NCBI GenBank assembly: GCA_947258715.1 | Contig: CAMYJH010000010.1 | Span: 1-64,000, forward strand | Length of the DNA: 64,000 nucleotides | Source: an uncultured Gammaproteobacteria bacterium | GTDB taxonomy: Bacteria; Pseudomonadota; Gammaproteobacteria; HK1 | Reading direction: 5' to 3' | Part shown: in pieces, positions 35,238 through 43,452 of the stretch | Position numbering within the stretch: the first letter of the stretch is position 1 | Layout of the letters: each line of letters begins with the position of its first letter | The notes under the pieces: generated by a model | The model's database searches: none | The model's input: only the letters and a program-made list of their open reading frames with translations | What the model was told of the DNA's origin: nothing | Position numbers and translations under genes: made by a program

Positions 35238-37022
35238 ATGGCTATATACAAAGCACCCGTCCGCGACATGCAGTTTGTCCTACACGAGTTGCTCGAGGCT
35301 GAGACCGAGTTCAAGGCGCTCGGATTTGACGAGGCCAGCAGCGACTTGATCGATACCATTCTCGAGGAAGGCGCCAAGTTCTGCGAATCGGTGATCTTTC
35401 CGACCAATCGCGTCGGCGATGAGCAAGGGTGTAAATTCGACAACGGTCACGTCACCACACCGGCCGGGTTTCAGGAAGCCTACAAAGCGCTTTGCGAGGC
35501 AGGCTGGATGTCGCTCGCCTGCGATACCGAGTTCGGGGGTCAGGGGCTTCCAAACACGCTGAGCGTTTTCTTTGAGGAGATGCTTCAATCGGCCAATATG
35601 GCTTTCAGCCTTTACCCGGGACTGACCCGCGGCGCCTACGTGGCGATGAAGGCCTACGCATCGGACGAGCTAAAACGGCGTTTCCTGCCGAAGATGGTGG
35701 AAGGCACTTGGAGCGGCGCGATGGCGCTGACCGAGTCCCACTGTGGCACCGACCTGGGAATGCTGCGGACCCGCGCCGAGCCCCAAGAGGACGGAGGGTT
35801 CCACCTGAACGGGACCAAGATTTTCATCACCGGCGGCGAGCACGACCTGGCAGAGAACATCATTCACCTGGTGCTCGCCAGGCTTCCGGACGCGCCCGAA
35901 GGCACCAAAGGAATCAGCATGTTTCTGGTGCCCAAGTTCCTGGTCAACGAGGACGGCAGCCTTGGTGAGCGGAACGGTATGAGCTGTGGATCCATCGAGC
36001 ACAAGATGGGAATCAGGGGCGCATCGACCTGCGTGATGAATTACGAGAACGCCAAGGGCTGGCTGGTGGGCGAGCCCAACCGTGGCCTGCACGCCATGTT
36101 CTCGATGATGAATCACGAGCGCATCATGGTGGGGCAACAGGGTCTTTCCCAGGCGGAGGTGGCGTATCAGAGTGCCGTCGATTACGCGCGAGAGCGCGTC
36201 CAGGGCCGCGCGCCCACGGGACCGAAGTTTCCCGACCAGCCGGCAGACCCCATCATCGTGCACCCTGACGTGCGCCGCATGCTGCTCAACTCCCGGGCGC
36301 AAAGTGAAGGCGCGCGAGCGCTGCTCGGCTGGGTTTCGCTGCTAACGGATCGGGAAGAGCGTCATACGGATCCGACCGAGCGTGAAGCAGCTGAGGACTT
36401 GGTGGCCCTGCTCACCCCTGTGGTGAAAGCTTTTATCACGGATATGGGTACCGAGGCCTGCAACAACTGCCTGCAGGTATTTGGCGGTCACGGTTACATC
36501 ACCGAGTGGGGCATGGAGCAGTTGGTGCGCGACGTGCGCATCTCGCAAATTTATGAAGGCGCCAACGGCATTCACGCCATGGACCTGGTAAGTCGCAAGC
36601 TGCCCATGCACCAGGGACGCCCGGTACGACGGTATCTGGAGTTCCTGAATGCTTTCGTGAAGGAACACGCCGAGGACCAAGAGCTGGAAGAGTTCATGGC
36701 CCCGCTGGGCGAGGGGGTGAAACGGCTAACCAAGGCCACCGAATGGCTTGCTAAAGCCGGGGCAAAGAATCCGGATGAGCCTGGCGCAGCGGCGTACGAC
36801 TATCTGCGGCTAATGGCGCTCATCGCCATCGGTCACATGTGGGCAAAGTCCGCCAGTATTGCGGTGAACAAGGTGGATGGAGATAACACCGGTTTTTACC
36901 GAACCAAGCTCTCAACCGCGCGCTATTTCATGAAGCGAGTGATGCCTCAGACCCTGGGCCTGTTGGCGTCGCTCACCTCCGGTAGCGACACGCTGATGGC
37001 GCCGGACGCCGAAGCATTTTGA
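35238..37022 (+). CDS. Acyl-CoA dehydrogenase with C-terminal extension
   Basis: This FAD enzyme makes the first oxidation of an acyl-CoA and hands electrons to ETF. It has 594 residues, about 200 longer than short-chain enzymes, fitting the group with an extra C-terminal domain (about 470-590). The N-terminal helices carry the substrate-loop segment EFGGQGLPNTLS. The FAD region is ALTESHCGTDLG, with the strand domain NGTKIFITGGEHD. In the C-terminal helical domain the catalytic Glu is in QIYEGANGIHAMDLVSRKL, where most relatives have TNGIQ. VFGGHGYITEWGMEQ precedes it. It lies downstream of ETF-QO beyond a heptamer repeat. Its stop overlaps the start of the next gene. Confidence 0.95.
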   Translation: MAIYKAPVRDMQFVLHELLEAETEFKALGFDEASSDLIDTILEEGAKFCESVIFPTNRVGDEQGCKFDNGHVTTPAGFQEAYKALCEAGWMSLACDTEFGGQGLPNTLSVFFEEMLQSANMAFSLYPGLTRGAYVAMKAYASDELKRRFLPKMVEGTWSGAMALTESHCGTDLGMLRTRAEPQEDGGFHLNGTKIFITGGEHDLAENIIHLVLARLPDAPEGTKGISMFLVPKFLVNEDGSLGERNGMSCGSIEHKMGIRGASTCVMNYENAKGWLVGEPNRGLHAMFSMMNHERIMVGQQGLSQAEVAYQSAVDYARERVQGRAPTGPKFPDQPADPIIVHPDVRRMLLNSRAQSEGARALLGWVSLLTDREERHTDPTEREAAEDLVALLTPVVKAFITDMGTEACNNCLQVFGGHGYITEWGMEQLVRDVRISQIYEGANGIHAMDLVSRKLPMHQGRPVRRYLEFLNAFVKEHAEDQELEEFMAPLGEGVKRLTKATEWLAKAGAKNPDEPGAAAYDYLRLMALIAIGHMWAKSASIAVNKVDGDNTGFYRTKLSTARYFMKRVMPQTLGLLASLTSGSDTLMAPDAEAF

Positions 37023-37882
37023 GCACGCTCGCATCCGCATCGGATCCCGGCGGGGACGGGGGTGGAGATCTTCGCCAGAGCGTCGATGCGGCGCTGCTTC
37101 ATCAGTTACTCCAGGCCGCGCTTCAGTACGCCGATTGCTGCCGGGAGGTCATTTGGCAAATCCGCAGACAAGGCATCGAAACCGATGCCAAACCGGATCT
37201 GTCTGTCGTCACCAACGCGGACCTCGCCGCCGAGCGCGCATTTCGCGAAAGCGTGGAACGGGACTTTCCGCAGATGGGCATCATCGGGGAGGAATTGGTC
37301 GCGTCGCGGCCGCAAGCAGCTTATCAGTGGGTCATCGACCCGGTGGACGGCACCGCCGACTTCGCCTGCGGGCTGCCCACCTGGGGCAGCATCATTGGAC
37401 TTTTCTTCCAAGGAGCGCCCATCGTGGGGGTTATCGATCATCCGGACCTGGGGATCAGGGTGCACGCGGCTCACGGCCTTGGCGCTTATCGAAACAACGA
37501 GCGCATCGGTCTCGAGGAAAACACGTCGAGTCGACGCGCGTTATCCGGGCGCATCGGTCTACCGTCGCGATCGAGCTTCATCCGCTGCAACGAAGACGGT
37601 GATATCTTCGATATTCTTGCGCACGCGCATCCGGATTTTAGGGCTTTACGCACATGTCTCAACCATACCTATGCGGCTACGGGACAACTCGATGCAGCGG
37701 TGGAGTGGGACGCGAATTTGTGGGACTTGGCGGCCACACGCATCATCGTCGAAGAGGCGGGTGGGCGCTACGTCTGCGTACGTGAGCGCCAGCAGCCGGG
37801 AGCGGGTAAGCTCTACTGCGCCGTGTTCGGTCGGCCGGCGCTCGTTGATCGAATCGCCGCGCTGCTAGCAGCTCATGTTTAA
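37019..37882 (+). CDS. Inositol-monophosphatase-family phosphatase
   Basis: This Mg-dependent phosphatase of the IMPase/HisN/CysQ family has 287 residues from a TTG at 37019, which overlaps the stop of the preceding gene; no ATG precedes the metal-binding motifs. The metal motifs are present: GEE at about 97, DPVDGTADF at about 112-120 and WDANLWDLAATRIIVEEAGG at about 234. The substrate could be inositol phosphate, histidinol phosphate or phosphoadenosine phosphate; neighbours do not decide. Overlap with the acyl-CoA dehydrogenase gene suggests translational coupling, an odd pairing for the family. Confidence 0.85.
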   Translation: MSTLASASDPGGDGGGDLRQSVDAALLHQLLQAALQYADCCREVIWQIRRQGIETDAKPDLSVVTNADLAAERAFRESVERDFPQMGIIGEELVASRPQAAYQWVIDPVDGTADFACGLPTWGSIIGLFFQGAPIVGVIDHPDLGIRVHAAHGLGAYRNNERIGLEENTSSRRALSGRIGLPSRSSFIRCNEDGDIFDILAHAHPDFRALRTCLNHTYAATGQLDAAVEWDANLWDLAATRIIVEEAGGRYVCVRERQQPGAGKLYCAVFGRPALVDRIAALLAAHV

Positions 37883-37983
37883 TCCACAGCGGCGCGGAGA
37901 CCGCGTCTACGCCTGAAGCTTTCGTTGTCGCTCGATACGAATTCGAATTTCAACATTCTGTTGATTTCACGCGGGAGAACTGT

Positions 37984-38358
37984 ATGAACATGACCGTGGC
38001 AATCGCGGCCGGTGGTGCGTTTGGCGCATTGTTTCGCTACTGGGTATCCGTGGGCGTGCACCGATTTGCGGGCGGAGGTTTTCCTTACGGCACGCTCACG
38101 GTGAACGTCGTGGGCTCGCTGCTGATGGGCACAATTTACGTGCTTTTCATCGAGCGCATGGATGTAGACCCGGTGTGGCGCGGGGCGCTGCTCATCGGTC
38201 TTCTGGGTGCGTTCACGACTTTCTCCACCTTTTCCATGGAAACGCTCAGTCTGGTCGAGAACGGCGAATCACTCAGAGCGATGCTCAATGTGGCGGCCAG
38301 CGTGGTCTTGTGCATCGTTGCCTGCTGGGTCGGCGTAGTGGCGGGAAGGCAGCTATGA
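37984..38358 (+). CDS. crcB: Fluoride channel CrcB/Fluc
   Basis: The 124-residue four-helix membrane protein dimerises in antiparallel fashion and exports fluoride. The family motifs are clear: GGAFGALFRYWVS at the start, the TVNVVGSLLMG helix 2 with its pore Asn, and GLLGAFTTFSTFSMET in helix 3 with the Phe box and the Na-binding turn. GGAG lies eight bases before the ATG at 37984. No fluoride riboswitch is recognisable in the 101 bases upstream. The stop overlaps the ATG of the DUF190 gene by four bases. Confidence 0.96.
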   Translation: MNMTVAIAAGGAFGALFRYWVSVGVHRFAGGGFPYGTLTVNVVGSLLMGTIYVLFIERMDVDPVWRGALLIGLLGAFTTFSTFSMETLSLVENGESLRAMLNVAASVVLCIVACWVGVVAGRQL

Positions 38359-38699
38359 AAGCGCAAGCGGTTACCGTGGTGAGGGTCTATCTGACTGAAG
38401 CCAGCGGCATGCTGAAGTCGCTTCTGAATTACCTGCATGACGAGAGCAAGGTGCACGGCGTCACGGTTTTCCGCGGCATAACGGGGTTTGGCAAGTCGGG
38501 TCGATATCACTCGTCTACTCTTATGGACATGTCGCTGGACCTTCCGCTGGTCATCGAATTCTTCGAGTCGCCGGAACAGGCTGCGGCCATCATTGAATAT
38601 CTGAATACCCAAGTGGAACCGGGACACATCGTTTACTGGGACGCGCACATGAATGCGGCTGGCGCCGACGGCCGCGGAGAAGACGACAGCGCACGCTAA
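38355..38699 (+). CDS. DUF190 protein (CrcB partner)
   Basis: The 114-residue soluble protein has the PII-like ferredoxin fold of DUF190. The motifs are VRVYLTEASGM, DESKVHGVTVFRGITGFGKSG and LPLVIEFFESPEQAAAII. DUF190 genes often neighbour or fuse with crcB and probably sense a ligand linked to fluoride or another anion; that role is inferred from association. The ATG is inside the crcB stop (ATGA), so the pair is coupled. The next gene, an unknown large membrane protein, follows after 66 bases on the same strand. Confidence 0.9.
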   Translation: MKAQAVTVVRVYLTEASGMLKSLLNYLHDESKVHGVTVFRGITGFGKSGRYHSSTLMDMSLDLPLVIEFFESPEQAAAIIEYLNTQVEPGHIVYWDAHMNAAGADGRGEDDSAR

Positions 38700-38765
38700 C
38701 CCCAGCGTAATCCGGCTACGTTTATAAGCACTGAATTCTTGCGGAAAACGAGGCTTGGACTACAA

Positions 38766-41700
38766 ATGGCTCCCATTCATCTAGCAGCGCGCGCGATGCG
38801 CTCCCTCATTTGCGTTGTCCTCGTTTTCTTGATCTCCGCCGCTGCCGTGCAGCCGCGGGCCGCGCCGCTTTCCGAGGAGGCCGTGCCCGAGCCGTTGAAG
38901 CCTTGGGTGGAGTGGGTGCTCCACGGCCACGAGTCGCGGCGCTGCCCTTTCGTTTATCGCGACTTTGACCGCAAGCGCTGCCTGTGGCCGGACGTGCTGG
39001 ACATTCGGGTAGACGCTTCCGGCGTGAGCTTCAGTCAGAGTTGGCGCCTGTACACCGAGGGATTCATTCCGCTTCCGGGGGATCCGTCCCTGTGGCCTCA
39101 GGACGTGCGCCTCGACGGCATTCCGACAACGGTCTCATCCAGTGACGCAACACCCAGAGTTCCCGCGTCCGCCGGCACCCATACCGTGAGCGGGCGACTG
39201 TCCTTCGACCGCGCGCCTGAGTTCTTACAGATCCCGGCCGGGACCGGGCTCATAGCGCTGCAAATTTCGGGGCGCAAAGTCGAGGCGCCGGAGCTCGATG
39301 AAAAGGGACGTCTGTGGCTCTCCGCCGATGCGGCGCGCCGGGATGGCGCGCCAGAGGTCAAAAACACGCTGGAGCTTCGCGTGTTTCGGCAGGTCGTCGA
39401 TGAGGTTCCGCTTCAGATCACCACTCGTATCGAGCTGGACGTTTCCGGCGAGCATCGTGAGGTCCTGCTTGGACCGGTGCTGGTCGCCGGCGCCATTCCA
39501 CTGTCGCTTAAAAGCGCGCTTCCCGCTCGACTGGAGCCCGACGGTCGCCTGCGGGTGCAGGTTCGCCCCGGTCGCCACGCGCTCACCGTCGCTTCCCGTC
39601 AGCCGGGCCCCGTTACCGAGTTGTCGCGTATTGAAGCGTCTGCGCCCTGGCCGGAGCCGGAGATCTGGGTGTTTGACGCCCAAAATCACTTGAGACTGGT
39701 ACAGATTGAGGGCGTTCCCAGCGTCGATCCCCGGCAAACCTCACTCCCGCCCGAGTGGCAAAACCTGCCCGCCTACCGGGTTGGGTCCGGCGATGCCTTC
39801 CGAATTGTCGTCAAGCGCCGCGGCGACCCGAAGCCCGACGCCGACCGACTTCGATTGACGCGCACCCTGTGGCTGGATTTCGACGGCGGCGGTTATACGG
39901 TCAACGACCAAATCGGCGGCCAGCTGTCGGCCAGCTGGCGTTTGGAGGCGGAGCCGGTGCTGGATCTCGGCCGGGTCGCGGTGGACGGTGAATCGTGGTT
40001 CATCACCCGCCGCACCGGCTCCGAGCGCAAAGGGGTGGAGCTTCGGCGTGGCGACCTGAACCTCTCCGCCGACGCCCGGGTCGAATCGCGCAGCGGGTTG
40101 CCCGCAGTCGGGTGGGACCACGATTTTCAATCGGTGCACGCCAGCCTGAACCTGCCGCCGGGCTGGCGGCTGTTTTCCGCCACCGGCGTCGACCGCGTCA
40201 ACCACACCTGGATCTCCCGCTGGACGTTGTTCGATCTGTTTCTGCTCCTCATCATCGCCGCCATCGCGCGAGGACTGTGGGGCTGGAAGTGGGGACTGGT
40301 GGCGTTGCTAGCCGTCGGCCTGGTGTTCCACGAGCACGGCGCGCCGCGACAGGTATGGTTGCATATCTTTGCCGCTACCGCGCTTTTGAGCGTATTGCCC
40401 CGGGGCAGGTTCTCCCGCTGGGTGGGCGTCTATCGCTACCTCGCCCTGGGCGCTTTGCTGATCATCTTCATTCCGTTCGCCGTGGACCAGTTGAGGGTAG
40501 CCCTGTTCCCACAGCTGGAACGTCCGTGGCAGGCGCAGCCGGTGAGCGCGCCGGCCAGGGGGCGGATTCAGCTTGATCAGGCGGAGCTCAAAAAGCGCGC
40601 GCGGCCGGAAGCGGCGCCGGCGCCAGGTTTAGACATGGAGGTGGACAAACCTGCCGAGACCTTGCGGGAAGCTGTTTCGAGCGCGCGCAGATCTTATTAC
40701 TCGGACGAGCTGGTGCGCATCGACCCTAAAGCAAATATTCAGACCGGACCGGGACTGCCGCGCTGGCAGTGGCAGCGCGCGGAGCTTTTATGGAACGGGC
40801 CGGTTTCCCGCGGACAGTCGTTGCAGCTTGTGTTGCTGTCCCCCGGCGTGACCCTGGTGTTGCGCCTGCTTTCTGTGGTGCTGCTTGCCCTGCTTGCGGT
40901 ACGGGCGCTGGGCGTTACGGCAAACGGACGCTTCACCTTTCGTCGCCCCGCTGGCGGCGCTACCGCGGCGGCGCTGATCGCGGCACTCATCGCCAGCGGC
41001 GTCTCGGACCCCGTCAACGCGGCTCAGGTTCCGGAACCTGCCGCTTCCAATCGACTTCCCGGCCCGGCGCTGCTCGAGGAATTGCGTCAGCGATTGCTCA
41101 AGGCGCCGGACTGCGTGCCGGGCTGCGCTGCGCTGCCGCGCATGAGTCTAGAAGTTCTCGACGAGAGCCTGATCGCTCGAATGGAAGTGCACGCGCAGGC
41201 GGAGGTCGCGGTGCCACTGCCCGGGCGTCACGGCGCCTGGCTTCCTCAGCGCGCGCAGCTAGACGGTTTTTCCGCGGACGGCGTGTTTCGCGACGACGAA
41301 GGCAATCTCTGGGTTGCGATCAAACCTGGTGTGCATCAAATCACGGTGAGCGGAAGGCTGCCGGCTCGGGAGCGGGTGGAAATCCCGCTGCCGCTGAGAC
41401 CCTACCGCGTTGAAGCCAGGGCCGACGGCTGGGAAATAGACGGTATTCACGACAACGGCGTCGTCGGCCAGCAAATTCAGCTGCGCAGAATTCGCGCCGC
41501 GGAATCCCGGCCCGAAGCCCTTGCGCCGGGAGCGCTGCCGCCCTTCGTGCGCGTTGAGCGCACGCTTTCCCTGGGCCTCGAGTGGCGTGTGGCGACGACG
41601 GTGCATCGCGTCTCGCCGCCCGGCTCGGCCATCGTGCTGGAGGTTCCGCTGATCCGCGGCGAGGCGGTGACCACCGAACGGGTGCGAGTAGAAAACGACC

Positions 41701-42935
41701 TCGTCCAGGTGAGCCTCTCCGCCAACGCCACTCAGGCAAGGTGGGACTCGGTGTTGGAGCAGCATCCCAGCTTGGAGCTGCTGGCGCCGGAGGTGACCAC
41801 GTGGACGGAAGCGTGGCAGCTCAACGCCAGTCCAATCTGGCACGTGGAGAGCTCCGGGATTCCGGTCATAAAGCAGCAAACAAATGGGCGCTGGTTTCCC
41901 CAGTGGCGTCCGTGGCCCGGAGAGCGGGTGTCCCTCAAAGTGTCACGTCCCGAAGGCGTCGAGGGGAGGACGCTCACCATAGACATTTCCGAGCTCAAGC
42001 TTAAGCCCGGTCATCGCGCGACCGACGCCGAGCTTTCCCTCGAGGTTCGGAGCAGCCAGGGCGTGCAGCATCCGATTACGCTGCCGCGGGGCGCCGAGCT
42101 ACAGTCGGTGATGATCGACGCTCGCTCCCAGCCGATACGCCAGGAGAATGGCGTCGTCACCCTGCCGCTGGACCCCGGTGCCCACAAGGTCACGCTCATG
42201 TGGCGCAGCGCGGAAGGAATATCCGCGCTGTTCAACACCCCGATGCTGGATCTCGGCGCGTCGAGCGTCAACGCGTCCACTCAGATGGAAATGCCTCGAA
42301 GCCGATGGGTGCTGTTTGCCAGCGGTCCGTCGCTGGGTCCGGCGGTGATGTTCTGGGGACTGCTGATGGTCATTGTCGCAGTTGCGCTCGGTCTCGGGCG
42401 CACCAGGCGCACACCGCTGAAGACACATCACTGGCTGCTACTCGGCGTGGGCTTGAGTCAGATACCCATTTACCTTTCCATCGTCGTGGTCGGCTGGCTG
42501 TTCGCCCTCGATGCCCGCAGCCGTCTAAATGCTGATCTACGCAAGTGGCAGTTCAATCTCATGCAGGCGGGTCTGGTGCTGCTCACCCTGGCCGCGTTGG
42601 GTCTGCTTTTCTACGCCGTCAAGCAGGGACTACTGGGTTTGCCCGAGATGCAAATAGCCGGAAACGGCTCCAGGGGGTACCTCCTGAGGTGGTTCCAGGA
42701 TCGAGCCGGCGCCGTGCCCGCGGAAGCTTGGGTGTTGTCGGTTCCGCTGACCGTTTATCGCCTGCTGATGCTCGCCTGGGCGTTATGGATTGCATTTGCG
42801 CTTCTCAGGTGGCTTCGCTGGAGCTGGGAGGCTTTCTCACGCGGCGGCTACTGGCGCTCCATTGTTATCGGTCGCCCGAAGCGCGTGCAGACGATCACAA
42901 CAGAATCGCCGCAGGATGACTCCAAGTCTACGTGA
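38766..42935 (+). CDS. Unrecognised 1389-residue membrane protein with duplicated halves
   Basis: I do not recognise a family. The ATG at 38766 is chosen because a signal-like segment follows (about 13-32); a TTG at 38739 and an ATG at 38796 are alternatives. A beta-rich N-terminal domain (about 35-480) precedes three or four membrane helices (about 485-590), then a linker and another hydrophobic pair (about 690-755) that resembles an internal signal. A second beta-rich domain (about 765-1185) leads to four or five C-terminal helices (about 1190-1365). The two beta domains share the order Cys pair, WLPQ/LWPQ, LDG and VSGRL, which indicates an internal duplication. The motif PG-x-H (or AGTH) recurs four times (about 138, 267, 854, 1136). 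It is likely an envelope complex component. Confidence 0.75.
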   Translation: MAPIHLAARAMRSLICVVLVFLISAAAVQPRAAPLSEEAVPEPLKPWVEWVLHGHESRRCPFVYRDFDRKRCLWPDVLDIRVDASGVSFSQSWRLYTEGFIPLPGDPSLWPQDVRLDGIPTTVSSSDATPRVPASAGTHTVSGRLSFDRAPEFLQIPAGTGLIALQISGRKVEAPELDEKGRLWLSADAARRDGAPEVKNTLELRVFRQVVDEVPLQITTRIELDVSGEHREVLLGPVLVAGAIPLSLKSALPARLEPDGRLRVQVRPGRHALTVASRQPGPVTELSRIEASAPWPEPEIWVFDAQNHLRLVQIEGVPSVDPRQTSLPPEWQNLPAYRVGSGDAFRIVVKRRGDPKPDADRLRLTRTLWLDFDGGGYTVNDQIGGQLSASWRLEAEPVLDLGRVAVDGESWFITRRTGSERKGVELRRGDLNLSADARVESRSGLPAVGWDHDFQSVHASLNLPPGWRLFSATGVDRVNHTWISRWTLFDLFLLLIIAAIARGLWGWKWGLVALLAVGLVFHEHGAPRQVWLHIFAATALLSVLPRGRFSRWVGVYRYLALGALLIIFIPFAVDQLRVALFPQLERPWQAQPVSAPARGRIQLDQAELKKRARPEAAPAPGLDMEVDKPAETLREAVSSARRSYYSDELVRIDPKANIQTGPGLPRWQWQRAELLWNGPVSRGQSLQLVLLSPGVTLVLRLLSVVLLALLAVRALGVTANGRFTFRRPAGGATAAALIAALIASGVSDPVNAAQVPEPAASNRLPGPALLEELRQRLLKAPDCVPGCAALPRMSLEVLDESLIARMEVHAQAEVAVPLPGRHGAWLPQRAQLDGFSADGVFRDDEGNLWVAIKPGVHQITVSGRLPARERVEIPLPLRPYRVEARADGWEIDGIHDNGVVGQQIQLRRIRAAESRPEALAPGALPPFVRVERTLSLGLEWRVATTVHRVSPPGSAIVLEVPLIRGEAVTTERVRVENDLVQVSLSANATQARWDSVLEQHPSLELLAPEVTTWTEAWQLNASPIWHVESSGIPVIKQQTNGRWFPQWRPWPGERVSLKVSRPEGVEGRTLTIDISELKLKPGHRATDAELSLEVRSSQGVQHPITLPRGAELQSVMIDARSQPIRQENGVVTLPLDPGAHKVTLMWRSAEGISALFNTPMLDLGASSVNASTQMEMPRSRWVLFASGPSLGPAVMFWGLLMVIVAVALGLGRTRRTPLKTHHWLLLGVGLSQIPIYLSIVVVGWLFALDARSRLNADLRKWQFNLMQAGLVLLTLAALGLLFYAVKQGLLGLPEMQIAGNGSRGYLLRWFQDRAGAVPAEAWVLSVPLTVYRLLMLAWALWIAFALLRWLRWSWEAFSRGGYWRSIVIGRPKRVQTITTESPQDDSKST

Positions 42936-43068
42936 CACGGCCTGCGCTGACGGAATCAAACTGGCGGACGCCGCGTTTCGTCGATTTCAGGCGCATGCGT
43001 TGGGCATCATGCCTGGGTGACAGCACTGGTTTTGGTCCCCGCTCGAGCTTCAAAACCCTGCGCGGAGA

Positions 43069-43189
43069 TTCTAATGCCGGCGTGATCGCTGCAGTGGTTG
43101 CGTGGCCGCTTGCGCTTGCTTTTGGTCCCGCCTCGGGCGCCGGCATTTAGGGTGCTGAGTTCTTGGTCGGAATACCGCCGGCATTAGAA
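43069..43189. repeat. 14-bp inverted repeat, 93-base spacer
   Basis: TTCTAATGCCGGCG at 43069-43082 has its exact complement CGCCGGCATTAGAA at 43176-43189. A third partial copy, GCGCCGGCATTTAG, sits between them at about 43137-43150. The size, about 120 bases with inverted ends, would suit a miniature inverted-repeat element. Confidence 0.65.
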
Positions 43190-43192
43190 CAG

Positions 43193-43222
43193 GTGTTGGC
43201 TCAGCTCGTGTTGGCTCAGCTC
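43193..43222. repeat. 15-bp tandem duplication
   Basis: GTGTTGGCTCAGCTC occurs twice head to tail. It lies four bases after the right end of the 14-bp inverted repeat. Confidence 0.8.
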
Positions 43223-43452
43223 GAGGTGCCACCCCGAGTGCCGCTTCCAGACGCGCTTGGAAGCCTTCAGTCAGGCGGCTCAGCGGATCTGCGCCGATGC
43301 CCGACGGGGCGCTTGCTTTAACAGCAATGATCATTGACCCACGGCTTGCTGCTATCCTTGCGCCTGAGCGCTGGCCAAAGCTCGCGTACGGCGCTCCAGC
43401 GACTGATTCAGCGCGGCGCCGAGCCGTTTCTCATCGCTTCCGGGTCAGGATC

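Larger units (their letters stand above)
42936..43452. other. Intergenic region with nested repeats upstream of yihY
   Basis: No gene is convincing in these 517 bases, although the YihY frame stays open back to an ATG at 43297. The stretch holds a 14-bp inverted repeat (43069-43189), a 15-bp tandem duplication (43193-43222) and a repeated TTTGGTCCC motif (about 43031 and 43121). It probably contains the yihY promoter. Confidence 0.45.

Noticed and set aside
37883-37983. Fluoride riboswitch ahead of crcB
   Set aside because: The conserved fluoride aptamer core is not recognisable in the 101 bases before the gene.
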